From Lasiosphaeris hirsuta (Eukaryota > Ascomycota > Sordariomycetes > Sordariales > Lasiosphaeriaceae), in NCBI GenBank assembly GCA_030549175.1, contig JAUKUA010000004.1, forward strand, positions 2,604,001 to 2,668,000: a DNA stretch of 64,000 bases, in the 5' to 3' direction. Positions 11,705-22,034 of the stretch are shown piece by piece. The stretch's first letter is position 1. Each line of letters opens with the position of its first letter. The notes beneath the pieces are model-generated. The model was not told where the DNA came from. It was given only the letters and a program-made list of their open reading frames with translations, and did no database searches. The position numbers were made by a program, and so were the translations under genes.

Positions 11705-12455
11705 ATGAACGAGGGAGGATAGGCAGGCACAGGCACCTTAGAGGGCAGGGTTTAGGGGGAGTGGGAAAAATGACAAAATTGAACTGTCGGGGGATCTAGT
11801 CGACCAGGAACGTACGTGATGGGTTTATTATCAACCGTAAGCAATGGCCACAGCAACACCGTATTTCTTCTCTTTGTAACCCGCCGCTTCCGCGGGTCTA
11901 TTTTTTTTAGCCAGGATGTTTTTGCCAGACATAAGATATTGGCGACGGCCCGTGCCACATTTTTCATCAAGGTCCAATCCCTCGAGGTCAAGCTGAGACA
12001 TGCAGATGCTTTGTGGTTCACGACGACACCACACAGATGCAGCCAAGTTTCTAGCTAGGTAGCCTCACATGCACACGGAGATCGAATCAGCCTACAGAAG
12101 TCTCTGCAACCACGGCATCGATTTACCGGTTGGTAGCTTGATTGAGCACTTGTACCGTGAGAGTGATGTATTAGCCATTGAATTTGCATCCGCTTCGGCA
12201 GTTCTATGCCAAAGCTCCTACCAGCAATCCTAAGGGCCTGCCTGGCACCGTGCAAAATGACAAGTGCATAATTTTGCCAAGCCAGAATGTATCGATGCAA
12301 CTTTTCCAGTTTTGGCAGCCATAAAGACCCTCTAATGCAAGGCCCAGATCGTACAATCTGTGCCAATCTTAGCACGCAATCCTGCCATTTTCTGCTGTTT
12401 TTTTGTGCTAGTTAAAGTTAACTAGCGGGGCATTAGTATAGGATGTTGCGGCTCT
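11705..12455. other. Intergenic with repeat relic
   Basis: No supported gene. The stretch holds the upstream region of the membrane-protein gene and, at 12269-12360, one copy of a diverged repeat whose partner lies at 15024-15160. Confidence 0.5.
12269..12360 (+). repeat. Diverged dispersed repeat, copy 1
   Basis: Blocks GCCAAGCCAGAAT, TATCGATG, CCAGTTTT, CTCTAATGCAA and CAGATCG occur here in the same order and orientation as at 15024-15160, with differences mostly of C/T or G/A type and an insertion in the second copy. This fits an old transposon pair altered by RIP and indels. No coding sequence. Confidence 0.55.
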
Positions 12456-12595
12456 TGTTGGGAGTGGGGCACTCCCAGGCGCACAGGCACCCAGCCCACC
12501 ACCTATTTCCTCGCGCAGGTGCAAGACCACTTCCTGGATCTTACACCTACTCACCATAGCAGATAGTAGCAATACAGCACATTGCCACTCCAACA
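12456..12595. repeat. Short LTR-like or solo-LTR relic
   Basis: Begins TGTTGGGAGTGG and ends CCACTCCAACA, so it has TG..CA termini in a short inverted repeat, about 140 bp long. Its middle (CCAGCCCACC, CTATTTCCTCGCGCAG, ACTTCCTGGATCTTACACC) recurs at 24389-24452 inside another TGTT..AACA element. Flanking 5-mers (gctct and aaact) do not match, so no target duplication is visible. It abuts the decayed gene at 12596-13620 and replaces or interrupts its 3' end. Confidence 0.6.
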
Positions 12596-13620
12596 AAACT
12601 CGTTCAAGCTCTTGTCTCTGGCGATAGCTGTCATGAGGGCATTCTGTCCTACCGATGTGTTCTTCAAGTCATTCTGTGTCAAAGTATGGGATCTGAGAGT
12701 CTCAGCAAAGCTTCCAGTGTCTAAGTATGGCAAGGTACACACAATGGTAATACGGAGATCATAACTCACCAGCAGCGAGAAGCTTCTTGGTTCGGGTCCG
12801 AATGGCCGAGCGAAGAGAGGCCGGCGAAAACGGGCGAACGGAGCAGATCCTCGTATTTGGTGGTACGACTCATCCATGAATAGTTCCATTTCCCTCATGT
12901 CGCCGCCAAACCTGATATCCGCTCGCCATCTCAAGACCCGCAGGATATCCTTACGGGATTGACACGTTAGCATATTCCAAGGCGAGTGAGACATGCGAAC
13001 TTTTGATCTTACCTTGGCCCACGCTTTCTATAGTGATATCCATGTTAGGACGGGAAATTAGAACACCTACTGGTGCATCGAACTGGGTTCCGTGAAGGAA
13101 ATAGCCTTATGTTGTTCACTGGTAAATGTATCCACATCCAAAACACGCTGCGCGCCGGCTTTGAACATGAATTTGAGCTTGAAGATTCAAGTTGTTCAGG
13201 CCTTGCGTTCGCCCAGTTTTCCAGTTCTTCAGCGCAACGCACTGTTTCGCCGTCGTTCGAATTATAGATAAAACTCCCAGCACTAGCCTCTCGGAAAATA
13301 AAGGCATTGAGTCGGTGGTACTGAAGCCGAACCGTGAAACCTTCGCACAACTTTCTCATATTCTCATCCATTGTGAGTACCCGGATTCCTTCGGTTTCCG
13401 TCTCCGCACCGGTGGGAATGTCCACCGACGGTTGGGATTAGAGGGCTTGGAGAATCTTCTCTAGGATAGTTTCCTCTGTGCCGGAATATGCTGTCTCAAG
13501 CCGCTCCGAGACGAGATCCTGGAAAAAGAGACCATCGCTGAGCCGGGCATGACTGGTATCAGTGCGCGGGAGAAGGATGTCCCCCAGTCGAACGTGATGC
13601 CAAGGAATGGTAATTGAGCG
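12596..13620 (-). pseudogene. Decayed ascomycete gene of unknown function, 3' end cut by LTR-like repeat
   Basis: Minus-strand coding sense is clear but broken. From about 13608 the frame reads (HVRLGDILLPR..ARLSDGLFFQDLVSERL) into a TAA at 13438-13440, then continues open (VLTMDENMRKLC). Near 13180 the frame must change by one base to continue as KAGAQRVLDVDTF. An intron (GTAGGT..CTAAC..ATAG, about 13029-13073) follows, then LRVLRWRADIRFGGDM and RRPLFARPFGPEPRSFSLL, and a further intron near 12730-12770. Coding sense stops at the junction with the LTR-like repeat (12595). I cannot name the family. Damage: one CAA-to-TAA type stop, one frameshift and loss of the C-terminus. Confidence 0.6.
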
Positions 13621-14224
13621 CGCACGCGCAGAAGCTATTTGGAATCAGCTCGCACCCCTCAACTTCCTTGCTTCGGTGCGTCAATCAAAGAATGCCCTGG
13701 AAAGCGCTGGGAAACTTTCGCCAGTTTTCCTCCCAACCCCGTAATCAGGATCCCAAAATCGTTATCAATTTTTACCATCTTCATCATTATCAAAGTGCCC
13801 CATCACGGCGCTTCAACCTCAGAGGACTTTTCAACGCGGCTGTTTACCTCCTACTATAGTAGGCAGGTAAAGGTACGGTATGTTGATTGGTAGGTAGCCG
13901 AGGTGGGAACCTTTTTGCATCAAACTAATGTCGGGAATTCTGAGAAGCAACTCTAAAGCTGCCTGATGACACTTTTTGAGCTCTCACTGCAACCCAACCC
14001 GCGCTTTTGAAGTCCGCTAGCCCAATCGCTTAGCCGCCCAATCCAATCAGTAAGGTATATAAGTTGAGGACACGGGCCAAACCTGGGTTCCCAGGTTCAC
14101 TGCGACCACGACTACGAGTCGGTGACTTTCGTCGCCTGCCTGCTAGACCGCCGCCTTGATGACCTCCCTGTGCGGGCTCCATCTCGACACGGCACCGGTA
14201 GACCCCTCGGGGTCGCTTCTCTCT

Positions 14225-14262
14225 GGGGGAAGGGAGGGGGGAGGGAGGGGGGGGGGGGGGGG
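14225..14262 (+). repeat. G-run tract
   Basis: A purine tract of G-runs separated by single A residues, ending in 16 consecutive G (14247-14262). It could form a G-quadruplex; it is also a typical place for length errors in sequencing. Confidence 0.8.
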
Positions 14263-14657
14263 TCACCATCCCCCAACCTGCTGGGCGCCTTCAGGCACCA
14301 ACACGACTCTTCCATGGCATTCCATAGGACCTGGCCACGAGTGGCCATGTTCGGACTTCTTCGGGCTCCTTTCGGAAGGGCCCGACTAATCGCGGAGGGG
14401 GCACTGGGCCAGCGCCCCTCCCGCTCGCCCAACAATCGCCAAAGGGTATCATCCGCCTAGTGGAGCTAGGCCACGGCCTAGCACGTGGCTAGGTAAGGTT
14501 CGGCGTGCGTTCCGCCATAGGCGGTACTCTGGCAACTACCCCGGTAGGCCACCTACGACCGTCAGGTGTTAGGTCCCGATAAAGGGTCTCCTGAAGCTAT
14601 ACCTAAAGCCACTCGGCAGAACGGACGAAAGTACGTATTGATAGCCGCATATACGTC

Positions 14658-14686
14658 TGACTACTTATTGGTGACTACTTATTGGT
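14658..14686 (+). repeat. 14-bp tandem duplication
   Basis: The unit TGACTACTTATTGG is present twice without mismatch. No gene overlaps it. Confidence 0.8.
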
Positions 14687-14978
14687 GGAAAATTCCCTGA
14701 ACGTCATCTGAAAGTAAACCAACCAACGGCCCGAAGAAGTTCGCCACTATCATAGTAGTTAGCATCAGGTAAGTTACAGCATAGAAAATAGGCACGCAGG
14801 CGCAGATTATAACCGTGGTTGCGATTTTGAAATCGTGGCCGTAATCTGCATTGTTGGCGATGATTTGGCAAGCGACGAGAGCTATGCCGTGGTGCACGCC
14901 AGCGATGCGTGTCCCGCCAGCGTTTGTAGGACCGAGATCGACGCGCGGGAGGACACCCCTAGCCTTAGGCCCTGATCC

Positions 14979-15275
14979 ACAACTTGCACGGCTTGCAGGT
15001 TCAGTCACCAAAAAGTAGCTCACTTTTGCCAAGCCAGAATTTATCGATGTAACTATGCCTGTTTTAGTACTAAAATTTGACCACAGCCACATCTATCGAA
15101 TTTGTACCCCTGCTCTTCAAGTACCCCCTAATGCAACGCGCAGATCGCACCAAATACGGTAATAGCAACCTGAAAATCAGCGCTGCAAGCCGTGCAAACC
15201 TGCAAGCCAACTTTGGCTTGCGAGATCCAACACGGCTTGCAGGTTTTGGATTTTTAGGGACCACCCCACTATAGC
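14979..15275. repeat. Inverted-repeat-rich transposon remnant
   Basis: CACGGCTTGCAGGTT occurs twice on the plus strand (near 14990 and 15228), with inverted copies CCTGCAAGCC and TGCAAGCCGTG near 15184-15211. The right side ends GGGACCACCCCACTATA, the inverse of a Tc1/mariner-type terminus next to TA. This looks like nested miniature or mariner-derived sequence; no transposase is left. Confidence 0.4.
15024..15160 (+). repeat. Diverged dispersed repeat, copy 2
   Basis: Matches 12269-12360 in order and orientation (GCCAAGCCAGAAT, TATCGATG, CTAATGCAA, CAGATCG) with an additional internal segment (about 15065-15115). Substitutions are mostly transitions. Confidence 0.55.
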
Positions 15276-15499
15276 TATAGCGGCTTATAGCGCATCACCT
15301 CGCTGAAGCCCGCTGTAATTATAGAGCCTCGCCTATGCGCACACAACCCTAACCCTCACCTTCAGCCTTCGCATAGGCCAACGGTACATCCAGACAGACC
15401 CACCTACCTGAATGTCACTTTGTTCAAGTTCCTGTGCAAGTGCGTCATCGCCACCGATCATGCTGGACACGAATGACTGCCAGGCTGTCTTGGCCGTGA

Positions 15500-16040
15500 G
15501 TTACTGTTCGCTGCTGGAGAAGCCGAGATATTCAAACTGTATCCTCAATGTGACTCTGGGGTAGAGTCGATCGATGGCTGGGACAAGCCATCTCCAGACG
15601 CAGTGGGATTGTGCGGCATAGCTCTTTCGTCCTGTAATCCCATGCATTGATCTCCCCATTGGTATGCGGGGAGCCAGAGACAATGGCTAACCATCGTCTC
15701 ACTTGGTAAAAAGACTGGTAGCCTACGGCACCTGTCATAAAACCGTTTAGTGTCGGCCTCGAGAGCAAAGGTTACGGTGCCACTTTCCACGTCCCAAATG
15801 CAGAGATGATGCTTGGATACAGACGGTAATTGGTTGTCCATCTTCCGAGGAACCCAAGAACTTGCTCCTGACGTCCAAAATGGAAATGTGACTCCCAGGT
15901 TGTATAAGAGTAATGTTTGTGTGTTGCTGGCTAGGAGGGTCATTGATCGATACTGGGCCTTTGGCACCCTGGATTGCCTTACCAGACTTTGAGGATAGAT
16001 CCTAAAGGTGGAATACGGTACATTATATTTCGGCAAACGG
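15500..16040 (-). pseudogene. WD40-repeat relic
   Basis: On the minus strand two WD-repeat-like units remain: LCIWDVESGTVTFALE (near 15760-15810) and GEINAWDYRTKEL in another frame (near 15620-15660), separated by a frame change. Such WD repeats form the C-terminal sensor of many fungal NLR proteins and of other scaffold proteins. No start, no N-terminal domain and no splice pattern restores a long frame, so this is a fragment. Whether it once belonged to the NLR type or to another WD protein cannot be told. Confidence 0.4.
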
Positions 16041-16070
16041 AGCCATCGCGAACGTATATTGAAGTACTGC

Positions 16071-18053
16071 TCAGCTAGCTAAGGCTGTACTATTCCCTGT
16101 AGAGACGGGAGGGAACTGAGCGATCCGAATGTCTGTGATGCGTCCACCAGAATGTTTCTTGATGCTGTCGAAGACATCTCCGATAGGCGTTACGAGACCA
16201 TAGGCAGTGGTTCCATTGCCGGGAACCTGACCTCTAAACAGCAACCCTACAACATCACCCTGCCTGTCCCAAACCATCGCACCTGAATCCCCATGATCTA
16301 TGAAATTCACAAAGTCTTTTTGGGCCTTCAGCCCAATGTAGACATACTCTTCTGACTTGGGCTGCTTCATGTACTTGTCCTCCCGGATGCTACAGTCTGT
16401 CTTTGTCCTGCTGAACTCGCCAGCCGTCCATGTTGTAGAAGCGCCGACCTTGAAAACCAGATCGCCTGGACCAGGGGAAGCAGTGCGTAACGTGTCAGCC
16501 CACCCTCCCAGTTGTGCGCCATGCGTCGGGTAAGGGGGGATCTGCTACGGGAGATAGTGCTTGCAAAGCCAATCATCTCTCTGCGGGAGCGTGTTCCTTC
16601 CGATTCTCGACTCGCTGTAAGGCTCAATCAACGCCCAGTCCAGACGACCTCCGCTCGCCGTTCGCTGCTTGTACCCTGATGACAAGTACACGCGACCGAA
16701 GACCTGGGCATCGCTATCGAAGAATGCCTTGTTCGTGTCTCGCAGTGTCTGCCGACTAGGATCAATAGGGTCGACTGTCATAACTTTTCCTAGCTCAACC
16801 ATAGCAAAGTTGTGCTTTACCCGAGCCGGGTGTTCGATTCGCCGTTCGTTGGAGTGGTTAGGGAATGTGCCGTCATTGTCTGCGGCCCAAAGCTCAGATT
16901 TGCTGGTAGGGTATTATATCACCGAGCCTGGGTCTGCGGGAGTCGGACTCTTAGGGCCCGGATTCAACTGGAACCTATCATACCCTGGTCTTACAACATG
17001 GTAGTTGGTAAGCGCCATCGTCTTCTAGAGCCCGTCCTTCACACGGACCTGGACCTAACATCTAAGCGCTCCAACCATAGGATCTCTCAGCTCGCCATCG
17101 CTTCTGCTAAGGTAGGTAGCAACCCCAATATCATCACCTGCATCTACCGCTGTCTTGTAGGGCCTCCAGATGTTGAAATTGAAGCCATGGACTTTGGCTG
17201 CCCTGTCCGCCGTACTCCGTGGCGGAGGTAAGTCGAAGGCGCAAGGAAACACCACGTTATGTTCCATGTGAGCATAAAGGTCATGGTCAAAATCGTCGAG
17301 GACATGCTGTATTTGAGACAAGACATCAGGCCATCCGTTTTCAGGCGAGTCATACCCTAGAGATATAAAGACAGTCTTGTGGTTCGAGTCCACATCCACG
17401 GCATCAAAGCCAAGCCGGAAGAGGGAAATGGCAGTCATGTGCCCCTTGGTCGAATCATCGCCCTCTAACGTCTCGAAAACCTTAGCCTTGATGACGGGCC
17501 AATCTACCTCAAGCTTAGGTTCATTGCGAATCAAAGACAAGTACTTCTTCCGATGTAGCTCCTCTGCGACCATATCTACGGCGAAGTCGAGCCCTTCGGC
17601 TCCAGGTGTGTCAGTAACACGGCGGTCCATGTACTTCTTTAGGCTCTCGACAACTGTAAGCCATGTGGTCGTTGAGGATGGCGTCCATTTGGCGGCGATA
17701 TAGAGGGTGACCTGGTTGTCGAACGCATCGTCCCGGAAGACACGGTTCGTGAGCTTGATAATCGCTCGCTCTGCGTCAATGCCGTTCTCGACCAGCAATT
17801 GAACGGCCTTGTCCTCGAATTCGTATCCGAAAAGGGCGCGGGCGGGCTGGCAGACTTCATCATTGTCGAAATTAATAAGAGGCCGAGGGCGAGGAGGGGT
17901 GGCAACCCGGAACTTCAAACTGGCAATGCCGAATTTTCCGACAGAGCTCTCGGCAGTTGACGAGGGCTGGAGTCTTCGGGATCTTGTAGAGGAGGAGGAG
18001 GAGTTGGCCGAGGGAGGCGTGGGAATGCCGAACTTGAATGAAGCGGAGGACAT
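16071..18053 (-). pseudogene. Fungal protein with C-terminal trypsin-like protease domain, closed by four TAR stops
   Basis: A single frame of 661 codons runs from ATG 18053 to the stop at 16071. It is interrupted only by TAG 17055-17057, TAG 17025-17027, TAA 16914-16916 and TAG 16545-16547, with no indel. Residues 1-332 form an N-terminal region of unknown function (low-complexity start, then a globular part with AVQLLVENGI). The C-terminal half has a chymotrypsin-fold triad: His in TNYHVVRPGY (about codon 352), Asp in RLDWALIE (about 472) and Ser in HGDSGAMVW (about 590). Related ascomycete proteins combine this N-terminal region with the protease-like domain; their role is not established. 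The stops all fit CAR-to-TAR changes, so RIP inactivation is inferred. A functional shorter product of 332 aa lacking the protease domain cannot be excluded. Confidence 0.82.
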
Positions 18054-18871
18054 GTTTCTCCAGGGCCCAGGAAATGGTGTTGTAGAAGAGGAGAATGGAG
18101 ATGGGCGAGAAATGCCTGCCGCTTATTAGGCCTGCTAGGTCTGTGCACGGGAGCAAATGGTGTTGGGAGGGACAGCCGCACTGTTGGGCATGTCCCCCAA
18201 GAAGCATCCCTGGGCGTGATATTGAGAGCCTAAAAAATGTGGCAGTCACGCAGGAACTCTTCAAAAGTGGCCTTTTCCAGACGCCGTTGGGCCTCGTGAA
18301 GCTGGCTGGCCCTGGAGCTGTTTGTTTCTGTGTTCCTCCTCTTCTTTCTCTCTTCTCTCCTGGTCCGCTCACGCCTGGGGCCTCACTCAGCACTCGCCGT
18401 AGCTGTTCGATCGTGGCACAGGGATGGGACAGTATATCGAAGCGCTGGCCGTTTGAGGCCTGCGGCGACGGCTCAATAGAAAAACTGGTAGTTTTAACGT
18501 ACGGGTGAGGAGGTTGGCCGATTGCGGTGATGCTGTGATGCTGTGACTTGAACGGATGGTTGCATGAGCAAAAAGATTTGTCGATTAATCTCGAAGCGAC
18601 GACTCGAGACAGTTCGAAGGAAAAGCGATATTGTCGTAAGGAAGGGGGTCGGTCGATTGATCCTAGTGGGCCTTGAGGTTTGAGGGCGTGTCGACCGCGG
18701 CACCTAGTCTTTGCAAGCCCACGTGCATGTCAGGTGACAATAGTTACCTGCAAGCCGACACTCTGCCACCTGTAGAGCTTGTTTCTCTGTTCTTGACAGC
18801 CGAAACCAGCTGTTCCACCACCTCAGAGAGCACAACCACATTCGGCGCCACTAGGCTCCCAACAACACAAC
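18054..18871. other. Intergenic, promoter side of the protease-like gene and 3' side of the HET gene
   Basis: Short ORFs on both strands only. The ATG of the protease-like gene lies at 18053, so its promoter should be in this stretch; I see no distinct element. Confidence 0.45.
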
Positions 18872-21283
18872 TCAAATAAACCAAACGGGCCCTTCTAGTT
18901 GAACTGATAGGCCCTTCCAGCCCGCCAAGTCGCCACAGGTTATGTTTAACCAGCCGTAATACTGCGCCTTACTAACTGCTGTATCGGTGCACTTGGAACA
19001 ACCGTTGTAGTGAAAGTCCGGACAGCCGCACTCCCTGTTGACCAGAGAGTGCCCTGCTGCATACAGAGCCGCGAAATGGGTTACTTGAAACAAGCCAAGC
19101 CTCTGATACCGACCCTCGACATCCATTTCTGTCAGCACCATGCCTACGTAATCCTGTGGTACCGTCGTCACCTCGGCTTCGGAGGGCCATGAATCGGTAT
19201 CCTATCAAGCGGTCGCCTCCCTTCCTCGACACCTAGGAGCAGCAGGCACACTTCCAGCTGGATTGCACTGCAATCCAGCCAGTGTCTGTCGAGGGCATCG
19301 ATGACTACGTCGATTGCTGTGGGCAGTGTTAGTTTAGGTCTCCTTTTTTTCAGGGTGAGCGCGGTCCGTGGAGGGGAGGGCGATACACGTACGTCCGTCG
19401 CGTCCCAAGCTTCCCACGGTCGCCCTGGCGAAGATGGCCTCCTTGGCCCCGTGCACATTGATGCGTAGCGTGGTCCATACCAGCTCCCCACGCACCGTCA
19501 TTGACCCGCCCGTAACACCCGTCAATGGCGCCACCTCGGAACGCGGTGTTGTTGTTGCCTCTAGAATCTCGGCCTTGCCTTTGAAGCTGTTCATGGGCTT
19601 CAAGTCAACCTGCCCATCAATAGCCGCCCAGGACCACGACGGCGCCCTGTATTCCTCGGGCCTAGCCTTCACGTAGTTCGCCGAGACGAGCCAGCACAGC
19701 GCGAGCGGCAGGTCCTCCTTCCACAGGCCGGCAATGTACGTCTTGCTGTGCTCTCTCTGGTAGAACTCAGCAATGGCGGCCATGGCCGTCAGCTTGTCTG
19801 GTTCTTCCGACAAAAGACATCGCGAGTACTCCTTCACAAAATCCTCCCACGGTGGTGTTGCTTGGCCTGGTGTGCACGGCTTGGCGAAGCGGTACGGCCA
19901 TGTCCAGCGGCGCTCGTTGCCCGCCCGCAGGACGGCGGAGCGGCACTGCCACGACAGCTCGCGCGACGAGTACACAAGCGTGCGCGGGGAAAGCATCCGT
20001 TCCTGGTAGGCCCAGGCGCGCTCGTCCAGTGGTTCGAGGAAGCGGGCCGAGTCCATTTCTTGATAAGTGCAGTCCGAGCGAATGGATTCGGAGAGGATCA
20101 GGGACGAGAACTCGGCCGCAACAGCTCCCGGGGCGATGCCCTGGGCGCGGAGTCGGATGGGCGGGAATTTTCTGTACCATAGATGCCTCTTTTGAAGGAA
20201 GCCCTCCGTCACGGCGTGGGAGGAGGCTGCGTAGATGGTGACGAGCGACGATTGGTATATCTGAGGCATCTGCGCCAGCTCGTGGTGGAGGTCCTCGGTG
20301 TCCTGTTGGATGATGCACAGACTGTCAATCCAGAGGTAGGGTATGCCGAGCCGCCGACATACGGCGACGGCGTCTTGGATTGTCTGGGGCATGTCTGCGA
20401 GGGCGATTCCGCCGAGGTGGCGTGACAGTGTCTGGCGCGTTGTCTTGTGCGGCTGGTCTCCGCCCCAGCTGTAGCTGAGGGTCGCCCACTTGGAGAAATC
20501 CCGCTGCGGCCAGTCCCGAGTCTGAACAAGCGAGATCATCTGGGCTTCACCATGGCGGGGGGCTACGTCGAGTAGACTTGTGGGAGGCGGCGCAGATGGC
20601 TTGCCAGGGCAGCCACTGTGAGAAGAGAGACACTCGTCCATCCAGCGTTTGGCGCTTGCGAAGGAGCGGTCCGAGTCGACGTCGGGGTAGTAGTAGGGGA
20701 AGCCATCCCAACCGCCGCTGTCGGCGTCGGCAGGCGGGGCTTGTAACCATCAGACATGCGCGCTTTGATGGAAGCGCAACTCACCAGTTGGCAATGGGTG
20801 CAAGTCGAGGCTCAATTGTCTCATGCGGTCGTTGAACAGACCTTCAGGACTGAGGACAGGCGTGGCGGTGATGGGGGTATCCGCCCTAGGGACTTGGATC
20901 AGGGCAAATAGGGGGCATTTCTCGGAAGCCTCGTCTCGCTCGTGCGCGGGCATGGGCCGAGAAGGCATCCACACCAGCTCGGGGGACGACGAGGCATCGG
21001 GTTTGGAGACGACGATTCTGGCGCAGAACTGGCAGGAATGAGACTCTGTGGCCGTTTGGTAACCTGCTCTCACTCTGCGATGTTCATTTACCGTCGAAAC
21101 GGCTGTTGCTGGGACGGGTTCGGTGCGGGGTGTGAGGACCTCGCGTCGCGCCTGCCCTTTCGGGGGTGGCGGTGATAGTTGCACCTGCGCTGCCGTTGAC
21201 CCAGGGGCGTCCCTTGGGTGTGGTGGTGGAGCTCTTGTGTTTGCTGTGTCTGCGAGTCGCAGGCAAGAGAAGACTCGCCCCAT
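18872..21283 (-). CDS. HET-domain (heterokaryon incompatibility) protein
   Basis: Four exons give one open frame of 744 aa: 21283-20785, 20739-19393, 19316-19233 and 19176-18872. Introns have GT..AG ends; the second is strong (GTACGT, CTAAC, CACAG). The last is weak (GTGTCG donor), but splicing it restores the family-typical ending QDYVGMVL..GRYQRLGLF. The HET core (Pfam PF06985) starts in exon 2: WATLSYSWGG, a DAVAVCRRLGIPYLWIDSLCIIQ block, and AWAYQERMLSPRTLVYSSRELSWQC. The N-terminal region has a Cys pair (SCQFCARI). Known family role: HET proteins trigger cell death after fusion of incompatible hyphae or on NLR signalling. The C-terminal 60 residues (Cys-rich, CGCPDFHYNGCSKC) are unusual and could be mis-spliced. 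No stops, so probably functional. Confidence 0.87.
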
Positions 21284-22034
21284 TCTGGGCTTCGGGCGGC
21301 GTGAGGGAGCTGGAGGCCTGGAACGGAGCTGTGGGGTGCAAAGTGGAGCTGAGGATTAGGTAATAGGCCATATGACTAAGCACAACTAGATAGACGGGCC
21401 CCTAGATAGACTCCTCGGGGCTTAGCCCCGCATGACAGAACTTAAATAGCTTAATTATTAAGATCTTTACTGCGAAAGCCCTGTCAGAACTTTCTGCCCC
21501 GCGTTCCCCGCCAAAAGGATCTGGGACCCCGAGCCAGCGACGCAGAGGCTGGAGCGATCACCTGGAGAGAGCAACTCTTCCGGTCGGCCAGAGCCTACCC
21601 GGAGGAGTAGTTAAATAAGTAAGACGGCTAGGCCAAGGAGATTCAGGAACCTGTCAAGCTCGGGCCCCCCCCCCGAAGAGTCCCCCAGCAACAACACCCC
21701 CTCGCCGACTCCTCTCCCTATACCAGCCCCGCTGCCGGTAGGGGGCGTCTTCTCTCAATCACTTTCGCGGGATGCACTTGAAGAGGCGCATGCAACTCTA
21801 GAGAGAGGAATACTAAGACTCGGATATTATAACGCTTCAAGAACACGGCAGACGAAAATATACTTTACCTGCGTGGAAGGAACGTGTACGGCTGATTATT
21901 TCTACCTCTATTCTGCAGTGAGTGGAGTGGGAGAGAATATCATCTCTACTATTCCAGATGTTTCATTATGATATCCCAGGCGACTGCGACCATATGAGCG
22001 TCACACTGTTGGATTCATCGTGGTTAAGCCTGCT
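21284..22034. other. Intergenic with unassigned repetitive-looking sequence
   Basis: No supported gene. A perfect short palindrome CGGGGCTTAGCCCCG lies near 21416, and a run of 10 C follows near 21665. The stretch between about 21480 and 21870 reads like eroded coding or transposon sequence, but no domain can be named. The start side serves as promoter for the HET gene. Confidence 0.4.

Larger units (their letters stand above)
13621..15499. other. Non-coding stretch with repeat debris
   Basis: Open frames at 14030-14460 overlap on both strands across a poly-G tract and look like composition artefacts. The stretch contains the G-run, a 14-bp tandem duplication, a diverged dispersed repeat and mariner-like inverted ends, all listed separately. 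No gene supported. Confidence 0.5.

Noticed and set aside
14030..14460. Four overlapping ORFs around 14.0-14.5 kb
   Set aside because: All cross the poly-G tract, give low-complexity Gly/Pro/Arg peptides in every frame and lack introns, motifs or homologous blocks.
18872..19334. Frameshift in the HET gene
   Set aside because: First suspected because the family-typical ending is in another frame, but introns 19317-19392 and 19177-19232 restore one frame of 744 codons.
19748..20241. Plus-strand ORFs opposite the HET gene
   Set aside because: They are antisense shadows of the HET exon 2, which has clear domain motifs.
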